Positions 51,785-61,537 of a stretch of DNA of 64,000 bases are shown one piece after another. The notes under the pieces were generated by a model. It saw nothing but the letters and a program-made list of their open reading frames with translations, made no database searches and had not been told where the DNA came from. The stretch's first letter is position 1. Each line of letters begins with the position of its first letter. This DNA is from Prochlorococcus marinus str. MIT 9302 (GTDB lineage Bacteria; Cyanobacteriota; Cyanobacteriia; PCC-6307; Cyanobiaceae), in the NCBI RefSeq assembly GCF_000759975.1, contig NZ_JNAM01000011.1, forward strand, positions 1-64,000, given 5' to 3'. The translations under genes and the position numbers were made by a program.

Positions 51785-52078
51785 TTACTTCCTATTTGAG
51801 GGTTTACGACTAAACATTGCGAGCATTCGATCAGTCACGAAGAAACCACCTACAACATTGAAAAGAGCGAATCCAAGAGAAACTGAACCAATAATTAAAA
51901 GCGGTACGTTACCATCTGCTTTTACAATTAAAGTTAATGCTGCCAGCATTGTAATTCCTGAGATTGCATTTGCTCCACTCATTAAAGGAGTGTGAAGCGT
52001 TGGAGGAACTTTTCCTATCAACTCCAGACCCAACAAACTACCAAGTAAAAGGACCCAAAGAAGACTGATAAAAGACAT
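51785..52078 (-). CDS. pntA2: NAD(P) transhydrogenase subunit alpha part 2 (membrane)
   Basis: 97 residues with about three or four membrane helices and the motif TLHTPLMSGANAISGITML, which belongs to the C-terminal membrane part of PntA. The alpha chain is split in this organism as in many bacteria. It lies 8 bp before pntB. Confidence 0.93.
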   Translation of the reverse strand: MSFISLLWVLLLGSLLGLELIGKVPPTLHTPLMSGANAISGITMLAALTLIVKADGNVPLLIIGSVSLGFALFNVVGGFFVTDRMLAMFSRKPSNRK

Positions 52079-52090
52079 AATTTTAAAACC

Positions 52091-53221
52091 TCAATTTTCA
52101 AAAACTTTATTTTGAAGGACAACTCCTTCATCACTTAATAGACATCCAGAAATAATTTCATCCTCTTTATCTAATTTAATTAGACCATCTTTTATAAATG
52201 GTGTAATCAAAGATGTTAAGTTCTTAGCATAAAGTGAACTCGCATCGTAAGGAACTGATGATGGTAATTCACCAGCACCTATAAGCTTTACACCATCTTT
52301 AATAATGGTTTCATTTGATTTTGTTCCTTCACAGTTACCTCCTTGGGAAACTGCCAAATCAATCACTACTGCCCCAGGCCTCATTTTTTCAATCATTAGA
52401 GAGTCTATTAAAACAGGAGCCTTTTTGCCTAGAACTTGGGCAGTACAAATAGCAACATCAGCTTCAGATAAATATTTAGTTAAAGTAGCCTTCTGTTTTG
52501 AGAGAAATTCAGGAGTAACGGCCTTTGCATAACCACCTGCCTCGCCTGGTTTCTCGTCAACTTCAGGAAGTTCTATAAATCTTGCCCCAAGGGACTCTAC
52601 TTGTTCTTTAACAGCGGGTCTTATATCGGATACAAAAACTATTGCACCAAGTCTTTTTGCTGTAGCAACTGCCTGCAATCCTGCGACTCCTCCACCTAGA
52701 ACAACAACTTTGGCAGGTTGGACGGTGCCTGCTGCAGTCATAAGCATGGGGAAATATCTATCTAATTCACTTGCAGCTAAAAGAACTGCTTTGTATCCAG
52801 CTATATTGGCCTGTGAAGAGAGAACATCAGAAGATTGAGCCCTACTAATTCTCGGAAGCAACTCTAGTGATAAAGCTGAAACCTTATTACTATTTATTAT
52901 CCTAAGAAGTTCTTTATTACCATATGGGTTAAGAAGACCAATAAGAATAGCACCTTTCTTTAATTTAGTTAAATTATCTTCAGATGGAGTTTGGACACAA
53001 AATACTAAGTCAGCTTCACCCCAAATGTTTTGATCTAATTCCCTGATTATTGTGCCGCCCGACTTTTCATATAATAGGTCACTAAATCCTGATAATTTTC
53101 CTGCTGAACTTTCAATATAAACATCACATCCAAGGCTTTTTAATTTCTTTACTGCTTCTGGCGTCGCTGAAACTCTCCTTTCACCAGAGCTTGTTTCGGA
53201 AGGAATAAGTATCTTTGTCAA
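52091..53221 (-). CDS. pntA1: NAD(P) transhydrogenase subunit alpha part 1 (NAD-binding)
   Basis: 376 residues, domain dI of the transhydrogenase. ERRVSATPEAVKKL at the N-terminus, and the Rossmann segment KVVVLGGGVAGLQAVATAKR. GYAKAVTPEFLSKQ and VIDLAVSQGGNCEGT are typical of PntA/alanine dehydrogenase folds. First gene of the operon, 12 bp before pntA2. Confidence 0.96.
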   Translation of the reverse strand: MTKILIPSETSSGERRVSATPEAVKKLKSLGCDVYIESSAGKLSGFSDLLYEKSGGTIIRELDQNIWGEADLVFCVQTPSEDNLTKLKKGAILIGLLNPYGNKELLRIINSNKVSALSLELLPRISRAQSSDVLSSQANIAGYKAVLLAASELDRYFPMLMTAAGTVQPAKVVVLGGGVAGLQAVATAKRLGAIVFVSDIRPAVKEQVESLGARFIELPEVDEKPGEAGGYAKAVTPEFLSKQKATLTKYLSEADVAICTAQVLGKKAPVLIDSLMIEKMRPGAVVIDLAVSQGGNCEGTKSNETIIKDGVKLIGAGELPSSVPYDASSLYAKNLTSLITPFIKDGLIKLDKEDEIISGCLLSDEGVVLQNKVFEN

Positions 53222-53344
53222 TTTATTTATTTTTTTAACATAATAAATATAAATTGAAGAAAGTCAAAAGTCTTGGATTTTTGTTAATAATATATTTTCT
53301 TTTTTACAAAAAATAGCTATCTAGAATATAGGTACTAAAAACAA

Positions 53345-53923
53345 ATGAGTATAAAAGCAATCGAATGTCCTGATGGAGTTTGTCACAGCCATCATGGAGG
53401 TCATGCTGTTCCCAGGCAAGCTATGCAGAAAAATTTAGAAAAGCATGGTAAAGACTGGTGCGAGAAATTAGCAGAAAGAATTTATGAAATGTCAGTTGAT
53501 ACTTATTCACAGACAGTCATGCCAAGTTTACACTCTGCAGGTTGGCAAAGAAGACATTTAGATTGGGAATTCAAGCTAGCAGAAAATGATTCTGAACCTG
53601 ATGAAGCTCTTGTTGAAGGAATTATCAATGCCACAGAAAGCTTTTTAAGAAGTAGTGAGGTTCATCGATTATTTATTCAGGAATTAGTCCAGGGCACATT
53701 TGAAGAAGCAAATGACAAAAAAATAATTTCTAAAGCAATAAAATCTATCATTGAAGAAGAAATTGTTAGTTCACTAAGAGAAAAAAAAGAAAATCTTTTG
53801 AAAAAAATATCCACGAAATTAGTATCAGAAGAAAAAGTTAGCGAGGAACTTGCAATAAATTCAGCCAAAGAGGGTTTTGAAGAAGTCGAAAGGCTACTTG
53901 CAAATCATAGCGAGGCAGTTTAA
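53345..53923 (+). CDS. Conserved cyanobacterial protein with His-rich N-terminus, 192 aa
   Basis: Begins MSIKAIECPDGVCHSHHGGH, with two Cys and four His close together, a possible metal site. The rest is helical: WCEKLAERIYEMSVDTYSQ, LHSAGWQRRHLDWEFKLAEN, and a long coiled-coil tail from about 120. Soluble. Probably core in picocyanobacteria, but no function known to me. Confidence 0.75.
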   Translation: MSIKAIECPDGVCHSHHGGHAVPRQAMQKNLEKHGKDWCEKLAERIYEMSVDTYSQTVMPSLHSAGWQRRHLDWEFKLAENDSEPDEALVEGIINATESFLRSSEVHRLFIQELVQGTFEEANDKKIISKAIKSIIEEEIVSSLREKKENLLKKISTKLVSEEKVSEELAINSAKEGFEEVERLLANHSEAV

Positions 53924-54077
53924 CTCTAATTCTTTATATTTTCTTTATAATTTCCGCAAAAACAGCTCCAAATATAAATAAAAAATTAAATTATTGTTGG
54001 GAAGTACAAAGTTGTAACTTATTAGACAATATATATATTATTCCATGTGCTTATCTATATACAAATTTTAAGTTTCA

Positions 54078-54302
54078 ATGGAAAGTTTCATTAGAAAAAG
54101 AATTGATATTGCTACCTGTTGGGCTACCAATAGAATTTCTGCAATGGATACTTTAGAAAGATATGAAGACAGTTATGCAATAGCAGAAGAATTCAGAGAG
54201 TGGATATTACATATTGGAGAAAAGAATGAAAACTTAAGTGATTCTATTTTAAACTTCCCAAAGGAATTAAAGGACTTATTAGACCAAAAAATAAATGATT
54301 AA
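54078..54302 (+). CDS. Unknown small protein, 74 aa
   Basis: MESFIRKRIDIATCWATNRI then SAMDTLERYEDSYAIAEEFR, all-helical. Followed at once by a terminator-like hairpin. Soluble; family not recognised. Confidence 0.65.
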   Translation: MESFIRKRIDIATCWATNRISAMDTLERYEDSYAIAEEFREWILHIGEKNENLSDSILNFPKELKDLLDQKIND

Positions 54303-54321
54303 ATAATAAATCCTTCCTGTG

Positions 54322-54350
54322 AAACCCGAACTTCATTATTTGGGTTTATT
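54322..54350 (+). terminator. Possible terminator
   Basis: AAACCC (54322-54327) pairs with GGGTTT (54342-54347) around a 14-nt loop, followed by ATTTATT. The stem is short, so support is modest. Confidence 0.4.
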
Positions 54351-54378
54351 TATTATTATTAGTGAAATTAGTAAATAA

Positions 54379-55755
54379 ATGGAAAATAAAGAGAAAAATT
54401 CAAACGTAGAAAATGTTGTAATTATTGGCTCAGGCCCTGCAGGTTATACAGCCGCAATATACGCAGCAAGAGCAAATCTTCAACCTATGCTTGTAACGGG
54501 ATTTAATTCCGGTGGAATTCCTGGTGGTCAATTAATGACTACGACCTTTGTTGAAAATTATCCAGGATTCCCTGATGGAGTACTTGGCCCTGAATTAATG
54601 GACCTAATGAAGGCTCAAGCTGAACGATGGGGTACAAATTTATACGAAAGTGATGTTGTCTCAATCAATACTGATTTACATCCTTTTGAATTAAAAACTT
54701 TGGACGGGAATTTAAAAGCTAACTCAATTATTATTGCTACTGGAGCAAGTGCAAATAGACTAGGCGTTATAAATGAAGATAAATTCTGGAGTAAAGGAAT
54801 AAGTGCTTGTGCAATTTGTGATGGAGCGACACCACAATTTAGAGATGAAGAATTAGCGGTTATAGGAGGAGGAGACTCTGCATGTGAAGAAGCCGCATAC
54901 CTAACAAAATATGGAAGCAAAGTGCATTTGATTGTTAGATCAGAAAAATTAAGAGCTAGTGCAGCAATGGTTGATAGAGTAAAAGCGAATCCAAAGATAG
55001 AAATCCACTGGAACACAAAAGTTGAGAAGGCTAATGGTTCTGAATGGCTTGAGAAAATAGAAACTTATCACTCTGATGAAGGGAAAGGGGAAATTAATAT
55101 AAAGGGACTTTTTTATGCGATAGGGCACACACCAAATACAAAATTTTTGGATAACAAAATTGATCTTGATAATAAAGGATATATAGCTTGTAAATCAGGC
55201 AGGCCAGAGACGTCTATTGAAGGTATTTTCGCGGCAGGTGACGTTGTTGATTCAGAGTGGAGGCAAGGAGTTACTGCTGCAGGAACAGGATGTATGGCGG
55301 CATTAGCTACTGAAAGGTGGCTTGCCGAGAAAAACTTAGCAAAAACAATAATTAGAGAAACACCCGAACCAGAAAAAAAACTAAATTCTTCAGATTTTAA
55401 TGAAGAGGAAGTTAATGAAGAGACTTTCGATTCAAACTCTGAATGGCAGAAAGGTAGTTATGCATTAAGAAAACTTTATCATGAGAGTAAGAAACCTATC
55501 TTGGTTATTTTTAGTTCCCCAAGCTGCGGCCCATGTCATGTTTTGAAACCTCAGTTAAAAAGAGTAATCAAAGAACTAGATGGTGCAGTGCTCGGCGTAG
55601 AAATAGATATTGATAAAGATCAAGATATTGCAAAACAAGCAGGTATTAACGGCACACCAACAGTTCAACTTTTTAAAGAAAAATTATTAAAACAACAATG
55701 GCAAGGTGTTAAACAAAGAAGTGAGTTTAAAGACGCTATAAAAAATATTATCTAA
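54379..55755 (+). CDS. NADPH-thioredoxin reductase with C-terminal thioredoxin domain (NTRC type)
   Basis: 458 residues. The reductase part (1 to about 320) has FAD loop IIGSGPAGYTAAIYAARANL, active site CAICDG, NADPH loop IGGGDSACEEAAYL and FAD motif GIFAAGDVVD. An acidic linker leads to a thioredoxin domain with SSPSCGPCHVLKPQL and NGTPTVQLF. The fused enzyme reduces peroxiredoxins with NADPH, independent of light-driven ferredoxin. Full length with both redox Cys pairs. Confidence 0.95.
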   Translation: MENKEKNSNVENVVIIGSGPAGYTAAIYAARANLQPMLVTGFNSGGIPGGQLMTTTFVENYPGFPDGVLGPELMDLMKAQAERWGTNLYESDVVSINTDLHPFELKTLDGNLKANSIIIATGASANRLGVINEDKFWSKGISACAICDGATPQFRDEELAVIGGGDSACEEAAYLTKYGSKVHLIVRSEKLRASAAMVDRVKANPKIEIHWNTKVEKANGSEWLEKIETYHSDEGKGEINIKGLFYAIGHTPNTKFLDNKIDLDNKGYIACKSGRPETSIEGIFAAGDVVDSEWRQGVTAAGTGCMAALATERWLAEKNLAKTIIRETPEPEKKLNSSDFNEEEVNEETFDSNSEWQKGSYALRKLYHESKKPILVIFSSPSCGPCHVLKPQLKRVIKELDGAVLGVEIDIDKDQDIAKQAGINGTPTVQLFKEKLLKQQWQGVKQRSEFKDAIKNII

Positions 55756-55764
55756 AGTAATTGC

Positions 55765-56028
55765 TTATTTATTATTCCTCTTAGGATTATTTTTATTAGT
55801 TGAAGGTTTAGCGCCTGTATTTCTCTCTCGATAAGTTATCCTACCTCTAGAAAGATCATAGGGGCTAATTTCAACTAATACTTTATCTCCAGCTAATAAT
55901 TTAATTCTAAATTTAGTCAATTTCCCTGCAGCTCTACACAAACATTGATGCCCTTCAGGTTGTTCTAAAGTAACCAAATAAAATCCATTCCCCTGCTCTT
56001 TTTCTATTACTCCTGAAGTTTCAATCAT
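55765..56028 (-). CDS. infA: Translation initiation factor IF-1
   Basis: 87 residues with the S1/OB fold: SGVIEKEQGNGFYLVTLEQP, RAAGKLTKFRIKLLAGDKVLVEI (two pieces of it), and SPYDLSRGRITYRER. The N-terminal half differs from standard IF-1 (EGHQCLCRAAGKL with two Cys, where HISGKMR is usual) and there is a basic Asn/Lys tail. It may be the cyanobacterial variant paralogue. Confidence 0.88.
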   Translation of the reverse strand: MIETSGVIEKEQGNGFYLVTLEQPEGHQCLCRAAGKLTKFRIKLLAGDKVLVEISPYDLSRGRITYRERNTGAKPSTNKNNPKRNNK

Positions 56029-56120
56029 TAAATAATTATGTACTAAATTTATATTATCAGAAAAAGATTGGCCAAAATTGATTTAAGAAAAATTACCAAC
56101 TAAAAAATATATAATTCAAA

Positions 56121-56333
56121 TTAAATTGAAAATTTAATTTCATTAATTATTTGAAGTTGACCATAGTAAAAATTTGCTTTCGCAATTTTTTCAGAATCTT
56201 CTAATTGATCAAAAAAAACAAAGCCAAGGGTTTCCCATAATGAAGATCCGCAAACATTATTCAATTCATTTTTTGCTTCTTTTGCAAAATTTTCTAGCTT
56301 TCGTTCAAGATTTTTAGATTTAGAGACAGACAT
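56121..56333 (-). CDS. Unknown small protein, 70 aa
   Basis: The start MSVSKSKNLERKLENFAKEA is preferred over an upstream Met that adds a non-matching hydrophobic stretch. Helical, with CGSSLWETLGFVFFDQLEDS in the middle. It is 53 bp downstream of ycf39 in reading order. Family not recognised. Confidence 0.65.
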   Translation of the reverse strand: MSVSKSKNLERKLENFAKEAKNELNNVCGSSLWETLGFVFFDQLEDSEKIAKANFYYGQLQIINEIKFSI

Positions 56334-56386
56334 AATAACTAATAAAGGATAGTACAAATATACTATATTAGTCTTGGATTGCAATA

Positions 56387-57349
56387 TTAAAAAGGCAATC
56401 TCTTTTTTTCTTCAATATTTAGATCGGCTTCCATTTCCCTTAATCTTTTAAGAATTTGTTGGTAGTACTCTTTAATATAACTCTCTAAAGATGTCATATC
56501 TTCTTTTTTTAGATCAAATATTTCGTAGGTTTTGCTCATATCAGCATCTAAAGATTCTCCACTACTTGTTACTTCAGCAAAAGCCAGCCTTTCAGCAACA
56601 TTTAAAGAATCTTGAAAAAAAGAAACTACTTTTTGAGTAACATTAATAATGAAAGGGGAAACTCTAAAAATTTTAGCCTTTTTTTCGCTAAATTTTTCAC
56701 ATAGAGATATAACTTCGTTTGAATCCCATGCTTTGGGACCAACTAATGGCAATGAAGTTCTTTGAGTTTTTGGATTATTTACTGCTGCAACTATAAATTT
56801 CGCCATATCTTGAGTATTCATATAAGCAACTTTCGTTGGAGTACCACTCATCCATACTGCCTGACTATCTAGGACTGGAATTGCAAATTGACCTATAAGT
56901 CCCTGCATAAATGCAGCACATTTGAAGATTGTATAATCTAGATCTGAATTCTCAAGAAGTCTTTCAGTACAATATTTAATGTCCATTAATGGAACATTCC
57001 TAAATTTCTCAGTAAGTAGTATTGAAAGAAATATTACCCTTTTTACATTTAATGATTCACATGCATTGAATAAGTTAAGTTTTCCATCCCAATCTATTTC
57101 GTAAATACTTTTAGGATCATCAGGTCTACTAGTTGCGGCATCAATAACGACTTCAATATCTTGCAATGCATACTCAATATCTGAAGAAATTAATAAATTT
57201 CCTCTTGTTAGTTCACAACCCCACTCCTGAAGAAAAGAAGCTTTTTTTGGGTTTCTAACAAAGCATCTTACTTCATGTCCATCTTCTATAGCTTGCTTTG
57301 CTATTTGCCTTCCAAGAGTCCCTGTCGCTCCTACTAAAAGAATCTTCAT
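56387..57349 (-). CDS. ycf39: Ycf39/HCF244-type NAD(P)-binding PSII assembly factor
   Basis: 320 residues, atypical SDR. Dinucleotide loop VGATGTLGRQIAKQA, VRCFVRNPKKASFLQEWGCE and TRGNLL are hallmarks of Ycf39. It helps insert chlorophyll into nascent D1 and acts with Hlips in PSII reaction-centre assembly. It lies near psbD, psbC, petM and ycf4, a photosynthesis-gene neighbourhood. Confidence 0.93.
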   Translation of the reverse strand: MKILLVGATGTLGRQIAKQAIEDGHEVRCFVRNPKKASFLQEWGCELTRGNLLISSDIEYALQDIEVVIDAATSRPDDPKSIYEIDWDGKLNLFNACESLNVKRVIFLSILLTEKFRNVPLMDIKYCTERLLENSDLDYTIFKCAAFMQGLIGQFAIPVLDSQAVWMSGTPTKVAYMNTQDMAKFIVAAVNNPKTQRTSLPLVGPKAWDSNEVISLCEKFSEKKAKIFRVSPFIINVTQKVVSFFQDSLNVAERLAFAEVTSSGESLDADMSKTYEIFDLKKEDMTSLESYIKEYYQQILKRLREMEADLNIEEKKRLPF

Positions 57350-57406
57350 ATTTAAGATTTACTTAACCTGTAGACCATAACTCACTTTGTTATGTATTCG
57401 TGAGAA

Positions 57407-57505
57407 TCAATCTCCCTGAAACTTTAATAATAATGCACCACCAACCAATCCTATTGGTATCAGTATCCAAAAAACTGCTGCAATACTAAAAATTTCTTTA
57501 GCCAT
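57407..57505 (-). CDS. petM: Cytochrome b6f complex subunit PetM
   Basis: 32 residues: [20 protein letters not shown] then [12 protein letters not shown]. One transmembrane helix with the typical MAxEI start and LLxxQG end of PetM. A small peripheral helix of the cytochrome b6f complex. Too short for most gene callers, but sequence and context fit. Confidence 0.9.
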
Positions 57506-57598
57506 AGTAAAATAAAATCATTAATATAATTTACATTCAATATACATTTATTTGTTAAAAAAGTAGATAATGCAAATATCTTGAAAATTTTTGAATAT

Positions 57599-58543
57599 AT
57601 GTTTCCCCACTTTAAAGAAAAAAATATTAACTATCCTAATTACTGGAATTGGAATGGTTTTAAAATTTGTTGGAGTGTTAAAGGAGAAGATAATAAAATT
57701 CCAATTATATTTCTCCACGGATTTGGTGCTAGTCGAAAACATTGGAGAAAAAATTTAGAATATTTTGCAAAAAGGAATTGTGCCTCTTATTCTTTGGATT
57801 TAATAGGATTTGGAGATTCAGATCAACCTGGAATAAGACAAATTGGAAAATTAAATAATGAGATTTGGTGTAATCAAGTGAAAGACTTTATTGCACAGGT
57901 TATAAGACCAAGAAATTCTGAAAAAGTCATTCTTATTGGCAATTCCCTAGGCTCACTAGTGGCCTTAACATGTGCTGTTTCATTAGAGGATGAAATCGCA
58001 ACAGTTATTGCATCGCCCCTACCAGATCAAATTCAGGGAAACAAAAAAAATATAACAAATAAACCATTATTCAAAAAATTTAAAGATAGATTCATAAGAA
58101 TATTTTTTATATTTTTCCCTTTAGAGATTATTTTATTTTTAATAATTAAATTAGGAATCATAAAACTGGGGCTAAATTCTGCCTATTTCAAAAAAGATAA
58201 TATTGATTGTGAACTAATAGATTTAATAACAAAGCCGGTTTTAAAGAGAACTGCAGCCAGATCATTAAGAGCAATGTGTATTGGAATGTCTTCAAGAGAT
58301 GAAGAATTTCAAGCCTCTTACCTTTTAAGAAAACTTAGCACCTCAAAAAAAGTTCCTTTTTTATTAATTTGGGGAGATAAAGATAATTTCATACCTTTGT
58401 TTCTTGGTAAAAAGATTGCAAATTTCCATAGATGGGTAAAATTAAAAATAGTATCCAATTCAGGGCATTGTATCCATGATGAAGATCCTTCAGTATTCAA
58501 TAGCATCTCTTATGAGTGGATTAAAGATTTAAAAACCTTTTAA
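57599..58543 (+). CDS. Alpha/beta hydrolase
   Basis: About 314 residues from the ATG; a TTG 18 bp upstream is less likely. IPIIFLHGFGASRKHW gives the oxyanion hole, ILIGNSLGSLVALT the nucleophile Ser, IWGDKDNFIP the acid, and SNSGHCIHDEDP the His. The family includes chlorophyll-linked and lipid esterases in cyanobacteria; substrate unknown. It is followed within 3 bp by ilvN. Confidence 0.9.
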   Translation: MFPHFKEKNINYPNYWNWNGFKICWSVKGEDNKIPIIFLHGFGASRKHWRKNLEYFAKRNCASYSLDLIGFGDSDQPGIRQIGKLNNEIWCNQVKDFIAQVIRPRNSEKVILIGNSLGSLVALTCAVSLEDEIATVIASPLPDQIQGNKKNITNKPLFKKFKDRFIRIFFIFFPLEIILFLIIKLGIIKLGLNSAYFKKDNIDCELIDLITKPVLKRTAARSLRAMCIGMSSRDEEFQASYLLRKLSTSKKVPFLLIWGDKDNFIPLFLGKKIANFHRWVKLKIVSNSGHCIHDEDPSVFNSISYEWIKDLKTF

Positions 58544-58546
58544 AAT

Positions 58547-59071
58547 ATGAAACATACATTATCAGTTCTTGTAGAAGACGAATCTGGAGCTTTGAGCAGG
58601 ATCTCAGGTCTCTTTGCTAGAAGGGGATTCAACATAGATAGCCTTGCAGTAGGCCCTGCTGAATCCAAAGGGATTTCAAGATTAACAATGGTTGTAGAAG
58701 GTGACGATGAAACTCTTCAACAAATGACTAAGCAACTTAATAAGTTATTTAATGTTTTGGGAGTTGTAGACTTTACCAATCTCGCAGCCGTCGAAAGGGA
58801 ATTGATGTTACTAAAAGTTTCATCAAAAGAAGATACCAGAAGTAATATCTTAGATATAGTTCAAATATTCCGTGCAAAAGTTGTAGACGTTTCAGATATA
58901 GCCTTAACGCTTGAAGTGGTTGGAGATCCTGGGAAGTTAGTTGCTTTAGAGAAATTACTCGAACCCTATGGAATACTTGAAATCGCAAGAACTGGCAAAG
59001 TAGCTCTTAAGCGCTCTTCAGGAGTTAATACAGAAATGTTGAAAATTAATAAATATTCTCTAGAAATTTAA
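58547..59071 (+). CDS. ilvN: Acetolactate synthase small (regulatory) subunit
   Basis: 174 residues: N-terminal ACT domain ([33 protein letters not shown]) and the C-terminal ALS_ss_C domain ([30 protein letters not shown]). It confers valine feedback control on acetolactate synthase in branched-chain amino acid synthesis. Also called ilvH in other species. The 3' end overlaps the convergent cyclophilin gene by 4 bp. Confidence 0.96.
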   Translation: MKHTLSVLVEDESGALSRISGLFARRGFNIDSLAVGPAESKGISRLTMVVEGDDETLQQMTKQLNKLFNVLGVVDFTNLAAVERELMLLKVSSKEDTRSNILDIVQIFRAKVVDVSDIALTLEVVGDPGKLVALEKLLEPYGILEIARTGKVALKRSSGVNTEMLKINKYSLEI

Positions 59072-59679
59072 TTAGATATCTTGACTTCCTTGATATAGTC
59101 TTCTTTATTGATTTTTTCAAGTACATCTAATCCTTTAATAATTTTTCCAAAAACGGAATATCTTCCGTCTAGTTCTGGAATCTTATTAGTTACAAAAAAA
59201 AATTCAGTAGAGGAAGAGTTATTTTCCCCTCTCTTAACCATAGCGATTGAACCACTCTCAAAAGTATTAACTAAATTTTGATTTTCATAAGGGTTTTTTA
59301 TTTGATAATTGTATCTTGGTTTAATTTCTTCTTTAAACTTTATTTCTAAAGGTATTGAGGGACTTGTCTTATAAAGGGTTTGATTTTGTTCAATATTAAA
59401 TTTATTTTCTGGATTTACACCTCCATGTATAAATTTTAGTTGGGGATAATTAATTATCTTATAAAATTTTTTATTTTTATAAATATTATTATCTATATTT
59501 TCTAGGAAGTTGGATACGGTAACAGGGTTATCTTTTCCAAATAATTTAACCTCAAAATCACCTTTTGAAGTTTTAAAGTAGGCTATTTTATTATCTTTTG
59601 TACATTTAAAATTAAGTTTTTGACAGTAATAATTTGAATCAATCTCATTTTTAACACTACAAGCTGTCACAAAAAACAA
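59068..59679 (-). CDS. Cyclophilin-type peptidyl-prolyl isomerase, lipoprotein
   Basis: 203 residues. A short signal with lipobox VTAC suggests lipid anchoring near residue 7; the start may be further upstream. Cyclophilin landmarks are [54 protein letters not shown] and GLDVLEKI. The usual FH.I and GDPTG loops are altered ([17 protein letters not shown]), so activity is uncertain. Confidence 0.85.
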   Translation of the reverse strand: MFFVTACSVKNEIDSNYYCQKLNFKCTKDNKIAYFKTSKGDFEVKLFGKDNPVTVSNFLENIDNNIYKNKKFYKIINYPQLKFIHGGVNPENKFNIEQNQTLYKTSPSIPLEIKFKEEIKPRYNYQIKNPYENQNLVNTFESGSIAMVKRGENNSSSTEFFFVTNKIPELDGRYSVFGKIIKGLDVLEKINKEDYIKEVKISN

Positions 59680-59720
59680 ACCCTGGATGAAAGATAATGA
59701 TTTAAATAAAAAATTTTTTT

Positions 59721-60278
59721 TTATTTTAAACCCTCCAAATTAACATTCAAAAATTTAGCCAGCCGAGCTCCTTCTTCTTCCACTTGAAGAAGTGGTTTAA
59801 GTTCACTTGCTCCGCTTAGAGGGAGAGGTTTTTTTCTACCTTTAAGTACTAATACAATTCTTCTTCTAGGATTAAATCCCTCACTTATATCCAACTTAAC
59901 TGATTTAATTTCATCGAAATTTAATTTAACTTCAATTTCTTTAAATAAACCTTTTCTTTTTATTTCTACAGATTTTGATGATTTATCAAAATAATTAGTT
60001 CCTGAACCAAAGTTAATATAAACCAAATACCATAAATAAAAATTTAATAAATTTGCTAAAACGCCATATGCACCCATTATGATTCCTTGCGGGATAAACA
60101 ATAAAGTTGATGGATTCCCCAGAGGTAATAGATCCTTTCCTGTATAACTTGATAAAGATGCCAAAAGAAAGCCAAGCCCCCCTATCGTCAGCATTCCACC
60201 AATAATATAATTAGAAATTTTTCTTGATCCACCAATTTTTTGTTCGATTTTATCGAAAGACGTGAGGTCTGAATTCAT
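59721..60278 (-). CDS. ycf4: Photosystem I assembly protein Ycf4
   Basis: 185 residues: KIGGSRKISNYIIGGMLTIG, then LGFLLASLSSYTG and PQGIIMGAYGVLANLLNFYL (two membrane helices). The soluble part has INFGSGTNYFDKSSKSVEIK and GFNPRRRIVLVLKGRKKPLP. It is a thylakoid scaffold for PSI assembly. Divergent from psbD across a 180-bp promoter region. Confidence 0.96.
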   Translation of the reverse strand: MNSDLTSFDKIEQKIGGSRKISNYIIGGMLTIGGLGFLLASLSSYTGKDLLPLGNPSTLLFIPQGIIMGAYGVLANLLNFYLWYLVYINFGSGTNYFDKSSKSVEIKRKGLFKEIEVKLNFDEIKSVKLDISEGFNPRRRIVLVLKGRKKPLPLSGASELKPLLQVEEEGARLAKFLNVNLEGLK

Positions 60279-60460
60279 TTTTATCTTTTTTTAGATCCTA
60301 ATTCAGATAATTTAACAAACTAAGGGAGTATTCTTACCTAATTTTTAATAAAAAAGTCAGGAAAGCTTTACAAGGCATTTCAGATATACAAATTTTTCCC
60401 CACATTACTCTCAATCTTTGTTACAGTCACACCGTATCCCGAAGCTAAAAACGATTTCTC

Positions 60461-61537
60461 ATGACGATCGCAGTTGGTAGCGCCCCACAAAGAGGATGGT
60501 TTGATGTCCTCGATGATTGGTTGAAGCGCGACCGCTTTGTATTTATTGGTTGGTCCGGACTACTTCTACTTCCTTGTGCATATCTTGCTATAGGTGGTTG
60601 GTTCGTCGGAACAACATTTGTTACCTCATGGTACACACACGGAGTTGCAAGCTCATACCTTGAAGGTTGTAACTTTTTAACAGCAGCTGTAAGTACCCCT
60701 GGAGATGCCATGGGACACAGTCTTCTATTTTTATGGGGTCCTGAGGCCCAAGGTAGTTTCGTTAGATGGCTACAACTTGGTGGTCTTTGGAACTTTGTTG
60801 CATTACATGGAGTATTTGGCCTTATTGGTTTTATGCTTCGTCAGTTTGAAATTGCTGGCCTTGTTGGAATTAGACCATACAACGCATTAGCTTTCTCAGC
60901 CGTAATTGCAGTTTTCACAAGTATTTTCCTTATTTACCCTTTAGGACAGCATAGTTGGTTCTTCGCACCTTCATTTGGTGTTGCGGCGATTTTCCGTTAC
61001 ATCCTGTTCATTCAAGGTTTTCACAATATAACTTTAAACCCATTCCACATGATGGGTGTAGCTGGAATTCTTGGTGGTGCTCTACTTTGCGCTATTCATG
61101 GAGCTACAGTACAAAACACTTTGTATGAAGATACAAGTATTTATTCAGATGGTAAGGTTCAAAGTTCAACATTTAGAGCTTTTGACCCAACACAAGAAGA
61201 AGAAACTTATTCAATGATCACAGCGAATAGATTCTGGAGTCAAATCTTCGGTATTGCTTTCTCAAACAAGCGTTTCCTTCACTTCTTGATGCTATTTGTA
61301 CCTGTTATGGGTATGTGGACATCTTCGATTGGTATCGTCGGCTTAGCATTAAACTTAAGAGCTTATGATTTCGTAAGCCAAGAGATCCGTGCAGCAGAAG
61401 ATCCTGAATTTGAAACTTTCTATACAAAAAATATACTTTTGAACGAAGGTATGCGAGCATGGATGTCTTCTGTGGATCAACCACACGAAAATTTTGTATT
61501 CCCTGAGGAGGTTCTTCCACGTGGAAACGCCCTTTAA
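60461..61537 (+). CDS. psbD: Photosystem II D2 reaction-centre protein
   Basis: 358 residues and five membrane helices. [20 protein letters not shown] at the start; the helix with [33 protein letters not shown] with chlorophyll and iron His ligands; and the [21 protein letters not shown]-terminus. It pairs with D1 to hold the PSII electron-transfer cofactors. It overlaps psbC by 17 bp. Confidence 0.98.
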   Translation: MTIAVGSAPQRGWFDVLDDWLKRDRFVFIGWSGLLLLPCAYLAIGGWFVGTTFVTSWYTHGVASSYLEGCNFLTAAVSTPGDAMGHSLLFLWGPEAQGSFVRWLQLGGLWNFVALHGVFGLIGFMLRQFEIAGLVGIRPYNALAFSAVIAVFTSIFLIYPLGQHSWFFAPSFGVAAIFRYILFIQGFHNITLNPFHMMGVAGILGGALLCAIHGATVQNTLYEDTSIYSDGKVQSSTFRAFDPTQEEETYSMITANRFWSQIFGIAFSNKRFLHFLMLFVPVMGMWTSSIGIVGLALNLRAYDFVSQEIRAAEDPEFETFYTKNILLNEGMRAWMSSVDQPHENFVFPEEVLPRGNAL